From: Alphaproteobacteria bacterium
Lineage (GTDB): Bacteria > Pseudomonadota > Alphaproteobacteria > UBA9655
Direction of reading: 5' to 3'
Assembly (NCBI GenBank): GCA_019749915.1
Contig: JAIEPE010000019.1
Location: 41,879 to 105,878, forward strand
DNA length: 64,000 nucleotides
Position numbers and translations under genes: made by a program. Below are positions 7,979-16,463 of this stretch, piece after piece; within the stretch, counting starts at the first letter, position 1, and every line of letters begins with the position of its first letter. Under the pieces are notes generated by a model that saw only the letters and a list, made by a program, of their open reading frames with translations, was not told the origin of the DNA and did not search any database.

Positions 7979-9907
7979 TTACTTTTGATCATCGTCTTTT
8001 TTATCTGAATCAACTTCTTCAAAGTCAACGTCAACAATATCTTCCTTATTCACAACATCGGATTCGGGAATTTCAGAGGATGTATCTTCCGAGCTTCCTT
8101 CTTGGCTGGCCTTATAAAGGGCTTCCCCAAGAGACATAGAAGCTTGCGTTAGCACATTCATTTTCTCTTCGATAACCGCCTTTTCAGGGGAATCTAAGGA
8201 TTCACGCAGCGCCTTGATGGCCTCTTCAATTTTCTCGCGATCCGTAGCGCCTACCTTATCCGCATTCTCACTAAGTGTTTTTTCAGTGGTGTGGATGAGG
8301 GCTTCCGCATGGTTACGCAGCTCAACAAGAGCTCGGCGTTCCTTATCCTCACTGGCATGGGCTTCGGCTTCTTTGACCATCTTTTCAATGTCAGCTTCAG
8401 AAAGACCGCCGGACGCTTCAATGCGAATTTGCTGCTCCTTACCTGTGGCTTTATCCTTAGCTGAGACGTGAACAATACCGTTCGCGTCAATGTCGAAGGC
8501 AACTTCGATTTGCGGCATACCACGGGGAGCTGCAGGCAGTCCCATCAGGTCAAACTGACCCAGGAGTTTGTTGTCGGCTGCCATTTCCCGTTCACCTTGA
8601 AATACACGGATAGTAACCGCTGTTTGATTATCTTCCGCTGTTGAGAAGGTCTGGGCCTTCTTGGTAGGAATGGTGGTATTGCGGTCAATGAGGCGCGTAA
8701 AGACACCGCCCAAGGTCTCAATACCGAGGGAGAGGGGAGTGACATCGAGCAAAAGAACGTCTTTAACATCTCCCCGCAAAACGCCACCCTGGATAGCTGC
8801 ACCTAAAGCCACAACTTCATCAGGGTTCACGCCACGGTGCGGTTCTTTTCCAAAGAATTTCTTAACAGTTTCAATGATCTTTGGCATACGGGTCATGCCA
8901 CCCACCAAGATAACTTCGTCAATTTGAGTAGCCTTTACGCCCGCATCTTCAAGAGCTGCTGTGCAAGGTTTAATAGTCCGTTCGATTAAATCTTCCACCA
9001 AGCTTTCAAGTTTGGCTCGGGTTAATTTAACGTTTAAGTGCTTTGGACCAGAGGCATCAGCGGTAATAAAGGGAAGGTTTACATCCGTTTGCATGGCGCT
9101 GGAAAGCTCAATCTTTGCCTTTTCCGCCGCTTCTTTGAGCCGTTGAAGGGCGAGTTTATCCTTACGTAAATCAATGCCTTGTTCCTTTTTGAATTCTTCT
9201 GCAAGATATTCAATAATGCGTTGGTCAAAGTCTTCACCTCCTAAGAAAGTGTCGCCGTTCGTTGACTTAACTTCAAAAACACCATCGCCAATTTCAAGGA
9301 TTGAAATATCAAAGGTACCGCCTCCAAGGTCATAGACGGCTATGGTTTCTCCGGCTTTTTTATCAAGACCATAGGCGAGGGCTGCAGCCGTAGGCTCGTT
9401 AATAATGCGGAGAACCTCAAGGCCGGCAATTTTACCTGCATCTTTTGTGGCTTGACGTTGGGAGTCGTTGAAATAAGCAGGGACGGTGATGACTGCTTGG
9501 GTCACTTTTTCACCTAAGAAATTTTCTGCCGTTTCTTTCATTTTTTGAAGGATAAATGCACTGACTTCGCTGGGGCTGTATTTTTTGCCTTCAGCTTCAA
9601 CCCAAGCATCTCCATTTGCGCCCTCAACAATTTTATAAGGAACAAGTTCTTTATCTTTTTGAGTCATGGGATCGTCATAACGACGTCCAATGAGGCGCTT
9701 AATGGCAAACAATGTGTTTTCAGGGTTGGTGACACCTTGACGTTTTGCAGCTTGTCCTACGAGACGCTCGCCTGTGTTCGTAAATGCAACCATTGATGGC
9801 GTGGTGCGCGCACCTTCTGCGTTTTCAATAACGCGGGCTTCCTTTCCATCCATAATAGCAACGCAGGAGTTGGTTGTACCAAGATCAATTCCAATAACTT
9901 TACTCAT
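7979..9907 (-). CDS. dnaK: Chaperone DnaK (Hsp70)
   Basis: This ATP-dependent cytosolic chaperone works with DnaJ and GrpE on unfolded proteins. The 642-residue protein begins [17 protein letters not shown], the phosphate-binding motif of the actin-like ATPase domain. It also shows [24 protein letters not shown] and [10 protein letters not shown], then the linker [11 protein letters not shown] and a substrate-binding domain. It ends in an acidic tail rich in Asp and Glu. Length is normal for the family. It follows grpE by 42 bases on the same strand. I saw no CIRCE element or separate heat-shock promoter in that gap. Confidence 0.98.
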   Translation of the reverse strand: MSKVIGIDLGTTNSCVAIMDGKEARVIENAEGARTTPSMVAFTNTGERLVGQAAKRQGVTNPENTLFAIKRLIGRRYDDPMTQKDKELVPYKIVEGANGDAWVEAEGKKYSPSEVSAFILQKMKETAENFLGEKVTQAVITVPAYFNDSQRQATKDAGKIAGLEVLRIINEPTAAALAYGLDKKAGETIAVYDLGGGTFDISILEIGDGVFEVKSTNGDTFLGGEDFDQRIIEYLAEEFKKEQGIDLRKDKLALQRLKEAAEKAKIELSSAMQTDVNLPFITADASGPKHLNVKLTRAKLESLVEDLIERTIKPCTAALEDAGVKATQIDEVILVGGMTRMPKIIETVKKFFGKEPHRGVNPDEVVALGAAIQGGVLRGDVKDVLLLDVTPLSLGIETLGGVFTRLIDRNTTIPTKKAQTFSTAEDNQTAVTIRVFQGEREMAADNKLLGQFDLMGLPAAPRGMPQIEVAFDIDANGIVHVSAKDKATGKEQQIRIEASGGLSEADIEKMVKEAEAHASEDKERRALVELRNHAEALIHTTEKTLSENADKVGATDREKIEEAIKALRESLDSPEKAVIEEKMNVLTQASMSLGEALYKASQEGSSEDTSSEIPESDVVNKEDIVDVDFEEVDSDKKDDDQK

Positions 9908-9949
9908 TTTTTTCCTCTTTCTATCTTAATGTAAAATTGGCTCTTCTTC

Positions 9950-10519
9950 TTATGTAGGAAGAGGCTCAGACGGTGTCAATGTGGCCTCAGATTTTTTTCC
10001 TTTAACAACACCAACTAGGGCAGGGCGCAGGAGCCGACCATGAATTTGATATCCCACTTGCATGACGTGGATTACGGTTCCAACGGGTTGATCTGGATCT
10101 TCTTGCTCAAACATGGCTTGATGCAAGTGATGATCAAAAGGTTGTCCTAGGGGATCAATTTTCTCAATAGCATGCTTTTTAAAAGCAGAGAGCAGCTCTT
10201 TTTCCGTAATTTCAACACCTTCCATAAGACTTTCCAGAAGTTTTTCTGGCTCATCATGTTTTTCAGGAACGCTTTCAAGAGCTCTTCTTAAATTATCAGC
10301 AACGGTCAAAAGCTCTCGAGCAAAGCCAGAGATAGCATATTTTGCGGTTTCTTCCCGTTCTCTTTCAGCCCGCCTGCGATAATTTTCAAGCTCGGCAACG
10401 GTTCTTAAAAGCTGATCCTTAAGTTTATCGACTTCAGCTTGGAGGTCAATTTCTTCCTTGCCTTTCTCTTCAGGAGGGAGGATTTCTTCTTCCACAGGAG
10501 GTTCTTCATGTTTTGTCAT
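9950..10519 (-). CDS. grpE: Nucleotide exchange factor GrpE
   Basis: GrpE releases ADP from DnaK. The 189-residue protein has an acidic, Pro-rich N-terminus, a long coiled coil at about 25-85 (ELENYRRRAEREREE), and a C-terminal beta domain with GTVIHVMQVGYQIHGRLLRPA, the conserved GrpE ending. Length is typical. It starts 3 bases after the hrcA stop, so the two are almost certainly cotranscribed and probably translationally coupled. Confidence 0.96.
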   Translation of the reverse strand: MTKHEEPPVEEEILPPEEKGKEEIDLQAEVDKLKDQLLRTVAELENYRRRAEREREETAKYAISGFARELLTVADNLRRALESVPEKHDEPEKLLESLMEGVEITEKELLSAFKKHAIEKIDPLGQPFDHHLHQAMFEQEDPDQPVGTVIHVMQVGYQIHGRLLRPALVGVVKGKKSEATLTPSEPLPT

Positions 10520-10522
10520 CTT

Positions 10523-11563
10523 CTAACCTATCGTTTTGCTAATTAATTTTGCAGTATAATCAACCATAGGAATAATGCGACTATAATTTAAGCGCGCAGG
10601 TCCTATGACACCAATAGCCCCCACAACTCGGCCCTGATCTGCTGAATAGGGGGACACAATCAGCGAACACCCCGAAAGGGAAAACAGGTCGTTTTCAGAG
10701 CCAATAAAGATCTGAACTCCTTGGGCTGCAATCGCAGCGTCGAGCAATTCCACAAGTTCCTCTTGAGTATCAAGGGCATCGAAAAGGGTTCGAATGCGAT
10801 TAAGCTCATCCACATGACGCACGTCCTGGAGAAGGTTTGATTGGCCGCGGACAATAAGGGAGGTAGCGGTTCCCTTGCCGGCCCAAATGGCCAAACCCTT
10901 TTCAACGACATCGGCGGAAAGGAGATTCAGTTGGGAACGGTTTTCTTCAAGTTCCCCCAAAATTTTAGTTTTGGCTTCATGAAGGGTTTTGCCCGCAAGA
11001 CGGCTATTCAGATAATTTCCAGCCTCAATAAGGCTTGAGGGAGGGATGCCGGAGGGGACTTCAATGATACGATTTTCAACCAAGCCATCTTCCGTAATTA
11101 AAATCACAAGAACCCGGCCAGGGCTTAAATTCACAAATTCAACATGCTTTAAAATGGATTCGGATTTGGGAGCTAAAACAATTCCCGCACAACGGCTAAG
11201 GCCACAAAGCGCCTTGGTGGCGTCTTCTAAAAGATCAGCACGATTCTTGCCCGTTGACTTACAAAGTTGATCAATCTCTTTTTGCTCTTGAGGGGCGAGG
11301 TCACCAATTTCTAAAATACCGTGAACAAAAAGACGAAGTCCAGCTTCCGTCGGAAGGCGCCCTGCCGATGTATGAGGAGCATACAAAAGACCATTGGCTT
11401 CTAAATCAGCCATGACGCTGCGAATTGTAGCCGGTGAGAGGGACATATCGAGGCGTCCTGAAAGGGACTTAGATCCCACGGGTTCACCCGTCTCCACATA
11501 AGAATCCACAATATGGCGGAAAACTTCGCGTGATCTCTTATCTAATTCTTCTAACTTCGTCAT
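10523..11563 (-). CDS. hrcA: Heat-inducible transcription repressor HrcA
   Basis: HrcA represses class I heat-shock genes by binding CIRCE operators and needs GroEL to fold. I take the ATG at 11563 (MTKLEELDKRSREVF) as start because AAGG lies about ten bases upstream. A GTG at 11575 is an alternative. The protein of about 346 residues has an N-terminal winged helix (GSKSLSGRLDMSLSPATIR, then MADLEANGLL and SAGRLPTEAGLRLFV) and a C-terminal GAF-like region ending in the family's GVIGPARLNYSRIIPMVDY. It heads the chaperone operon. No TTAGCACTC-N9-GAGTGCTAA element is visible in the 70 bases upstream. Confidence 0.95.
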   Translation of the reverse strand: MTKLEELDKRSREVFRHIVDSYVETGEPVGSKSLSGRLDMSLSPATIRSVMADLEANGLLYAPHTSAGRLPTEAGLRLFVHGILEIGDLAPQEQKEIDQLCKSTGKNRADLLEDATKALCGLSRCAGIVLAPKSESILKHVEFVNLSPGRVLVILITEDGLVENRIIEVPSGIPPSSLIEAGNYLNSRLAGKTLHEAKTKILGELEENRSQLNLLSADVVEKGLAIWAGKGTATSLIVRGQSNLLQDVRHVDELNRIRTLFDALDTQEELVELLDAAIAAQGVQIFIGSENDLFSLSGCSLIVSPYSADQGRVVGAIGVIGPARLNYSRIIPMVDYTAKLISKTIG

Positions 11564-11584
11564 AACTCTTTTCACCTTATCTGA

Positions 11585-11613
11585 AATGTAGTAATGAGAT
11601 AAGCTTACGTCAA
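11585..11613 (-). promoter_or_regulatory. Candidate sigma-70 promoter for hrcA operon
   Basis: On the minus strand TTGACG (11608-11613) and TACATT (11585-11590) are separated by 17 bases and lie just upstream of hrcA. This matches the primary sigma factor better than a heat-shock sigma. Inferred from sequence only. Confidence 0.5.
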
Positions 11614-11633
11614 TCTCTTGAAGGAGGTTTTTT

Positions 11634-12350
11634 ATGCGTCATTCCAGCCGTCGTCCCGATCAACTTCGTCCCATCTCCTTTGAGGTAGGTTTTTCAAAAC
11701 ATGCCGAGGGATCTTGCCTGACAAAGTTTGGGGACACTCATGTACTGTGTACGGCCTCTGTTGAAGAAAGAGTACCACCCTTTTTAAGAAACAAAGGAAC
11801 GGGCTGGATTACAGCTGAATATGGGATGCTGCCTCGCTCAACCCACTCGCGGGTGGATCGGGAAGCGGCCCGTGGAAAACAATCTGGCCGCACTCAGGAA
11901 ATTCAACGCCTCATTGGGCGGGCTTTGCGCTCTGTCGTTGATTTAAAGGCTTTGGGAGAGCGACAAATTACCATTGACTGTGATGTCCTTCAAGCTGATG
12001 GTGGTACGCGTACAGCAGCTATTTCCGGAGCTTACGTGGCCCTCTATCGGGCACTTCAGACTCTCGTTGAAGAAGGGAAAATCGAAACTCTTCCCTTATC
12101 CCATCAGGTGGCTGCCGTCTCCTGCGGGATCGTGAATGGCGTTTCTGTTCTTGATTTGGATTACAGTGAAGATAGTACTGCCCAAGCGGATGCCAATTTT
12201 GTTCTCACTGATGCGGGCGCTATAATTGAGGTGCAAACCACAGCGGAAGAATCTCCCTTTGAAGAGAAAGCTCTTTTAGAGATGATGGCCTTAGCGCGCC
12301 ACGGCATTGAGGAAATCACGGGCTTGCAACGCAAGGCTCTGGGAATTTAA
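11634..12350 (+). CDS. rph: Ribonuclease PH
   Basis: This phosphate-dependent 3'-5' exoribonuclease trims tRNA 3' ends. The 238-residue protein has the family start [17 protein letters not shown], then [19 protein letters not shown], the catalytic-core stretch [18 protein letters not shown]-type phosphate-site residues in [17 protein letters not shown], and [16 protein letters not shown]. Length is normal. The start is fixed by AAGGAGG seven bases upstream. It is divergent from hrcA across a short shared promoter region, an arrangement common in alphaproteobacteria. Confidence 0.97.
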   Translation: MRHSSRRPDQLRPISFEVGFSKHAEGSCLTKFGDTHVLCTASVEERVPPFLRNKGTGWITAEYGMLPRSTHSRVDREAARGKQSGRTQEIQRLIGRALRSVVDLKALGERQITIDCDVLQADGGTRTAAISGAYVALYRALQTLVEEGKIETLPLSHQVAAVSCGIVNGVSVLDLDYSEDSTAQADANFVLTDAGAIIEVQTTAEESPFEEKALLEMMALARHGIEEITGLQRKALGI

Positions 12351-12370
12351 GGTTTAAAGAGGATTGTTGT

Positions 12371-12460
12371 CTGGACCCCGCGGTAAATCCGCGGGGCGTC
12401 AATGTAGAGTGAGGTTTTTCCACTCATTTGACGTCCCGCTGCTTGACAGCGGGATCTAGG
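12371..12460. repeat. Paired-hairpin repeat, copy B (rph-iscR spacer)
   Basis: Two hairpins occur in inverted order: CTGGACCCCGCGG...CCGCGGGGCGTCAA and TTGACGTCCCGCTG...CAGCGGGATCTAGG, with a 24-base spacer. They may also act as a transcription barrier after rph, but there is no clear T-run. Confidence 0.9.
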
Positions 12461-12515
12461 ATTACAGTAATGAAATTAAAAAAAGTCTTTTCAAGTTCGA
12501 GGAGTATATTTTTTC

Positions 12516-12540
12516 ATACTTGACTAATTTAGTCGGGAAT
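12516..12540 (+). promoter_or_regulatory. IscR type 1 operator
   Basis: The 25-base site begins ATACTTGACTAATTT and ends AGTCGGGAAT. It agrees with the type 1 IscR consensus (ATASYYGACTRWWWYAGTCRRSTAT) at all but one position. It overlaps the -35 element of the iscR promoter, which fits autorepression by [2Fe-2S]-IscR when clusters are plentiful. A RirA-type iron regulator is a less likely reader. Confidence 0.85.
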
Positions 12541-12548
12541 CCTACAAG
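12520..12548 (+). promoter_or_regulatory. Promoter of the isc operon
   Basis: TTGACT (12520-12525), a 17-base spacer and TACAAG (12543-12548) lie upstream of the iscR ATG at 12575. The -35 lies inside the IscR operator. Confidence 0.65.
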
Positions 12549-12574
12549 TACAAAATGAATCAAGGACGCTTTGT

Positions 12575-12991
12575 ATGAAACTCGGCACAAAAGGACGCTA
12601 TGCGGTGATGGCTTTGGTGGATCTTGCCTATTATGGGCAAGGCAAGCCTTTGGCGTTGGTAGAAATTGCTCAGCGCCAATCTTTGCCCATTTCCTACCTT
12701 GAACAACTGTTCCTGAAACTTCGTCAGAAAGGTTTTGTAGCCAGCACCCGCGGTCATCTTGGGGGGTATACTCTTGCCCGTGAGGCAGAGACTATCCGCA
12801 TTTCGGAGATCTTAGAAGCTATTGGTGAGCCTCTTGAAACCACCCGCTGTGATAAATCATCTTCCACAGGTTGCCTTGGAACAAATGCAAAATGCCTTAC
12901 CCATGCTTTGTGGGCAGGTTTAGGGGCTCAGATGCACCACTATTTGCAAGGGATTTCCTTGGCAGATGTGTGTGAAAGGCGGGTTATATGA
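12575..12991 (+). CDS. iscR: Fe-S cluster regulator IscR (Rrf2 family)
   Basis: This DNA-binding sensor represses the isc operon when it carries a [2Fe-2S] cluster. The 138-residue protein opens with the Rrf2 helix-turn-helix (MKLGTKGRYAVMALVDLAYY, SLPISYLEQLFLKLRQKG, then RGHLGGYTLA). The cluster ligands are Cys92, Cys100, Cys107 and His110. The spacing is slightly longer than in E. coli IscR (92, 98, 104, 107). It is the first gene of the operon, under the operator at 12516, and its end overlaps the next gene by 4 bases. Confidence 0.95.
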   Translation: MKLGTKGRYAVMALVDLAYYGQGKPLALVEIAQRQSLPISYLEQLFLKLRQKGFVASTRGHLGGYTLAREAETIRISEILEAIGEPLETTRCDKSSSTGCLGTNAKCLTHALWAGLGAQMHHYLQGISLADVCERRVI

Positions 12992-14079
12992 TCTATCTTG
13001 ATTATAATGCCTCCGTTCCCTTAAGGCCATGTGTTAAAAAAGCCATACTGGAAACTTATGATCTTGAGGGCAATCCTTCTTCTCCTCACTTTTCAGGACG
13101 AAAAGTACGGGCTTTGATTGATGAGGCAAGGAAGTCCCTTGTCAGAGGAATCCATGGCCAGCGGCTTGTGTTTACAAGTGGCGGCACAGAAGCTAATGCT
13201 TTGGCCCTGTCCGGCTTGGGAGAGAGGCCTCTTGTGGTCTCTTCCATTGAACATGAATCCGTTTTAAAAGCCCAGGAAAATCCTTGTATAGCCCGTGTCA
13301 CAACGGCAGGAATAGTTGATCTCAAGTATCTTGAAAAACTCCTTTCATCTTTTGATACCCCGGGGCTCCTGTCTCTGATGCTCGTTAACAATGAGACGGG
13401 CGTCATTCAACCTCTTCAGGACGCTGTTATGATAGCGCGAAAGCTGGGGTGGAAAGTTCACACGGATGCCAGCCAAGCCTTGGGGCACATTCCTCTTTCC
13501 TTTGAAGAATTAGGAGTGGATATGATGACCCTCTCTTCTCATAAATGTGGGGGACCTACGGGAATAGGTGCTCTGGTATTGAAGGAAGACCTCCAGCTTC
13601 TCCCCCTCATTCGGGGAGGTGGTCAGGAATTTGGTATGCGCTCGGGAACCCTGGCGGCGCCCCTTATTGTAGGTTTTGCGGCGGCAGCTTTGGAAGCTTT
13701 GTCAGAGCGTGAGGAACAGACAAAACGTCTTCGAGAGTTGCAGAAAAAAGTGGAGGAGGCTCTGCTGATGGCCCGCGTCCATGGAAAGGAAAGTCCGCGT
13801 GCGGCCCATGTGCTTTGTTTGGGGATGCCCGGCGTTTCTTCTGAGCTTCAATTGATGTCCTTTGATCTTAAAGGCATTGCCATCAGTATGGGCTCGGCCT
13901 GTTCTTCCGGAAAAACAAAAGAATCACACGTTTTAAGAGCCATGGGACTTTCCTCAGAAGACGTCCAATGCGCAATTCGCATGAGTATGGGATGGAAAAC
14001 ATCAGAAGATGACATCGATAATTTTATAAAGGTATGGAATGAGATTTTCCTGTCCCAGCAAATGAAGGAGGCCAGTTGA
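12988..14079 (+). CDS. Second cysteine desulfurase (NifS/IscS-like)
   Basis: This PLP enzyme takes sulfur from cysteine for Fe-S assembly. The 363-residue protein has the PLP lysine Lys186 in [14 protein letters not shown], the cofactor-binding HTDASQALG, and the mobile-loop cysteine Cys305 in MGSACSSGK. It is shorter and more diverged than the adjacent IscS. In Rickettsia an extra NifS-like protein sits at this same place between iscR and iscS, so this is a lineage feature rather than a recent duplication. Its ATG overlaps the iscR stop, and its own stop overlaps the next start. Its distinct substrate or partner is unknown. Confidence 0.88.
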   Translation: MIYLDYNASVPLRPCVKKAILETYDLEGNPSSPHFSGRKVRALIDEARKSLVRGIHGQRLVFTSGGTEANALALSGLGERPLVVSSIEHESVLKAQENPCIARVTTAGIVDLKYLEKLLSSFDTPGLLSLMLVNNETGVIQPLQDAVMIARKLGWKVHTDASQALGHIPLSFEELGVDMMTLSSHKCGGPTGIGALVLKEDLQLLPLIRGGGQEFGMRSGTLAAPLIVGFAAAALEALSEREEQTKRLRELQKKVEEALLMARVHGKESPRAAHVLCLGMPGVSSELQLMSFDLKGIAISMGSACSSGKTKESHVLRAMGLSSEDVQCAIRMSMGWKTSEDDIDNFIKVWNEIFLSQQMKEAS

Positions 14080-15293
14080 TGGTAAAGCGCCCCATATATT
14101 TAGATTATCAAGCGACAACGCCTTGCGATCCAAGGGTACTTGAGGTGATGTTGCCTTATTTTACAGAAGAATTTGGTAACCCTCATTCCCGCAGCCATGC
14201 TTATGGCTGGAAAGCGGAAGAGGCGGTGGATTACGCCCGTAAGCAAGTAGCAGCTATCCTAAGCGCTGATCCGCGAGAAGTGATTTTTACCAGTGGGGCG
14301 ACCGAGGCTAATAACTTGGCTATTAAGGGCGTGGCTCACTTTTATAAGGACAAGAAAAATCACATCATCACCTGCTCTACGGAGCATAAGTGTGTTTTGG
14401 ACAGCTGCCGTCATTTGGAGCAGGAAGGCTTTAAAATTACCTATCTGCCTGTTAAATCAAATGGGATTATTGATCTTGATGACTTGCGTGGTGCTATTAC
14501 GGATCAAACTGTGCTTGTCTCTATTATGGCGGTAAATAATGAAATCGGCGTGATTCAACCTCTTGCTGAGATTGGAAAAATCTGCCGTGATGCGGGCGTA
14601 TTTTTTCACACGGACGCAGCCCAAGCCGTTGGAAAAATTCCTCTCGACGTGAATGCTATGAACATCGATCTTCTTAGCCTTTCCGGTCACAAGCTTTATG
14701 GTCCTAAAGGTGTGGGAGCTCTTTATGTACGGCGTAAACCACGAGTGCGCTTGCAGGCCCTTATCAATGGAGGTGGGCAGGAGAGGGGGATGCGTTCTGG
14801 CACCCTTTCAACACCTTTATGTGTAGGGTTGGGGGAAGCTTGTGCCCTTGCTCAAACAGAAATGAGGGCAGAATCGGCCCGTTTAAAAGCTCTGAGCGCC
14901 CGTTTTTACGAGGCCATTCAAGGCAGCCTTGAAGAGGTTTACCTTAATGGTGATGCGAATCAGCGTATCCCAGGAAATTTAAACATCAGCTTTACCCATG
15001 TGGAAGGGGAGGGACTGATGATGGGCATCAAAGAACTGGCCCTCTCTTCGGGCTCGGCGTGTACCTCCGCTTCCCTTGAGCCGTCCTATGTTTTGCGTGC
15101 GCTGGGAGTCGAAGTTGAAATGGCCCACACCTCTTTGCGCATTGGTTTTGGCCGCTTTACAACGGAAGAAGATGTGGATACGGCTGCAGAAATGATTATT
15201 AAAGAAGTTGGGCGCCTGCGGGACATGAGTCCTTTGTGGGAGATGAGCCGTCAAGGCATTGATATCAAGTCCATCCAATGGGCTGAACATTAA
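14079..15293 (+). CDS. iscS: Cysteine desulfurase IscS
   Basis: IscS is the main sulfur donor for IscU and for tRNA thiolation. The 404-residue protein starts at ATG 14079, with AAGGAGG seven bases upstream and the A shared with the preceding TGA. PLP Lys205 lies in [15 protein letters not shown]. His-rich [11 protein letters not shown] and [11 protein letters not shown] bind the cofactor, and the persulfide Cys328 lies in [21 protein letters not shown]. It ends with the canonical SPLWEM plus [11 protein letters not shown] tail that contacts IscU. Length and motifs are those of a full group I IscS. Confidence 0.97.
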   Translation: MVKRPIYLDYQATTPCDPRVLEVMLPYFTEEFGNPHSRSHAYGWKAEEAVDYARKQVAAILSADPREVIFTSGATEANNLAIKGVAHFYKDKKNHIITCSTEHKCVLDSCRHLEQEGFKITYLPVKSNGIIDLDDLRGAITDQTVLVSIMAVNNEIGVIQPLAEIGKICRDAGVFFHTDAAQAVGKIPLDVNAMNIDLLSLSGHKLYGPKGVGALYVRRKPRVRLQALINGGGQERGMRSGTLSTPLCVGLGEACALAQTEMRAESARLKALSARFYEAIQGSLEEVYLNGDANQRIPGNLNISFTHVEGEGLMMGIKELALSSGSACTSASLEPSYVLRALGVEVEMAHTSLRIGFGRFTTEEDVDTAAEMIIKEVGRLRDMSPLWEMSRQGIDIKSIQWAEH

Positions 15294-15307
15294 AAAAGGA
15301 GAGCATT

Positions 15308-15694
15308 ATGGCATATTCACAAAAAGTAATTGATCATTATGAAAACCCCCGCAATGTGGGCTCCTTAGATGCTCAAGATGCCGCTGTTGGCACAGGCCTT
15401 GTTGGCGCGCCGGCTTGTGGCGATGTGATGAAACTACAAATTAAGGTGAGTGATCAGGGGATTATTGAAGACGCCAAATTTAAAACCTTTGGCTGTGGGT
15501 CTGCCATTGCTTCTAGCTCTCTTGTGACCGAATGGATTAAGGGCAAAAGTTTGGAAGAAGCAGCTGAAATTAAGAATACCACCATTGCTCAGCATTTATC
15601 TCTGCCACCAGTGAAGATCCACTGTTCCATGCTGGCAGAAGATGCCATAAGAGCAGCGATTCGCGATTATAAAGAGAAACACCCGAGTGCTTAA
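15308..15694 (+). CDS. iscU: Fe-S cluster scaffold IscU
   Basis: IscU assembles [2Fe-2S] and [4Fe-4S] clusters from IscS sulfur and passes them on with help from HscA/HscB. The 128-residue protein has ligands Cys37, Asp39, Cys63 and Cys106 and the LPPVK motif at 99-103 that HscA recognises. Length is normal. A ribosome binding site AAAGGAGAG precedes the start. It is followed without a gap by iscA. Confidence 0.97.
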   Translation: MAYSQKVIDHYENPRNVGSLDAQDAAVGTGLVGAPACGDVMKLQIKVSDQGIIEDAKFKTFGCGSAIASSSLVTEWIKGKSLEEAAEIKNTTIAQHLSLPPVKIHCSMLAEDAIRAAIRDYKEKHPSA

Positions 15695-16030
15695 ATGACA
15701 AAACCGATTTTAACCTTAACGGAAGCTGCTGTGGGTCACGTAAAAACCTTGCTAGCAGGGCGTGGAAAACCGTCTTGCGGGATACGCATTGGCCTCCGCT
15801 CAAAGGGCTGTTCCGGGCTTTCTTATACTCTTGAGTTTGCTGATGAGGTTGGCCCTTACGATGAGGTGATTAATCTTCACGATATTAAGGTGTTGATCGA
15901 TCCTAAGGCGGTCATGTTTATCATGGGGTCAGAAATGGATTTTGTGGAGGATAAATTGACTTCTGGGTTTGTTTTCAATAACCCCAATGCTAAGGGCATG
16001 TGTGGATGTGGGGAATCCTTTCATGTTTGA
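15695..16030 (+). CDS. iscA: A-type Fe-S carrier IscA
   Basis: IscA is a carrier that inserts iron-sulfur clusters into target proteins. The 111-residue protein has the three conserved cysteines: Cys39 in RSKGCSGLSY, and Cys103 and Cys105 in MCGCGESF. The ATG follows the iscU TAA directly. Its last codons overlap the start of hscB. Confidence 0.95.
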   Translation: MTKPILTLTEAAVGHVKTLLAGRGKPSCGIRIGLRSKGCSGLSYTLEFADEVGPYDEVINLHDIKVLIDPKAVMFIMGSEMDFVEDKLTSGFVFNNPNAKGMCGCGESFHV

Positions 16031-16463
16031 TCCCTATGAGATTCTTGGTTTAGAAAAGACCTTTAACATCGATTTAAACGCGCTGGAGCAGGCTTATTTC
16101 GCCGCTCAACGTAACACCCATCCCGATCGATTTGCCCTTGTGGATGAGGCTAAAAAGAAAGCTGTTGCTCGCCAAGCATCCCTTGTGAATCAAGCCTATG
16201 CTCTTCTCAAGAATCCTCTGGATCGAGCGACCTATTTGCTGGAGGCGAGGGGCGTCTCTTTACTGACCCATGATCAGGAATTTCTACCCAAGGTGATCGA
16301 ATGGCATGAGCGTACTGAGGCGGGTGAGGATATAAGGTCTGAATTAGCTTGTGAAGAAGTTGCTCTACTGCAAGAGCTCACCCAGGCCCTTGAACATCAT
16401 CAGGATGAGCGGGCCACAAAAGCCCTCTATCGCTTAAATTATGTTCAAAAGGTAAGAAAATAA
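16023..16463 (+). CDS. hscB: Fe-S co-chaperone HscB
   Basis: This J-protein brings IscU to HscA. The start at 16023 (MFDPYEILGLEKTF) matches the family. An in-frame ATG at 15969 lies inside iscA and would add unrelated residues. The 146-residue protein has a J domain with HPD at 33-35 and NQAYALLKNPLDRATYLL, followed by the C-terminal helical IscU-binding domain. It overlaps iscA by 8 bases, and the hscA ATG overlaps its TAA. Confidence 0.93.
   Translation: MFDPYEILGLEKTFNIDLNALEQAYFAAQRNTHPDRFALVDEAKKKAVARQASLVNQAYALLKNPLDRATYLLEARGVSLLTHDQEFLPKVIEWHERTEAGEDIRSELACEEVALLQELTQALEHHQDERATKALYRLNYVQKVRK

Noticed and set aside
7819..8037. A 72-codon minus-strand frame between dnaK and dnaJ
   Set aside because: It runs through the palindromic repeats and the end of dnaK, has no ribosome binding site of note and no recognisable pattern.
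11564..11633. CIRCE operator upstream of hrcA
   Set aside because: No inverted pair resembling TTAGCACTC/GAGTGCTAA could be found by reading this region.
12988..14079. Recent duplication of iscS
   Set aside because: The two desulfurases differ over most of their length and the same gene order is known in Rickettsia, so this is an old lineage trait.
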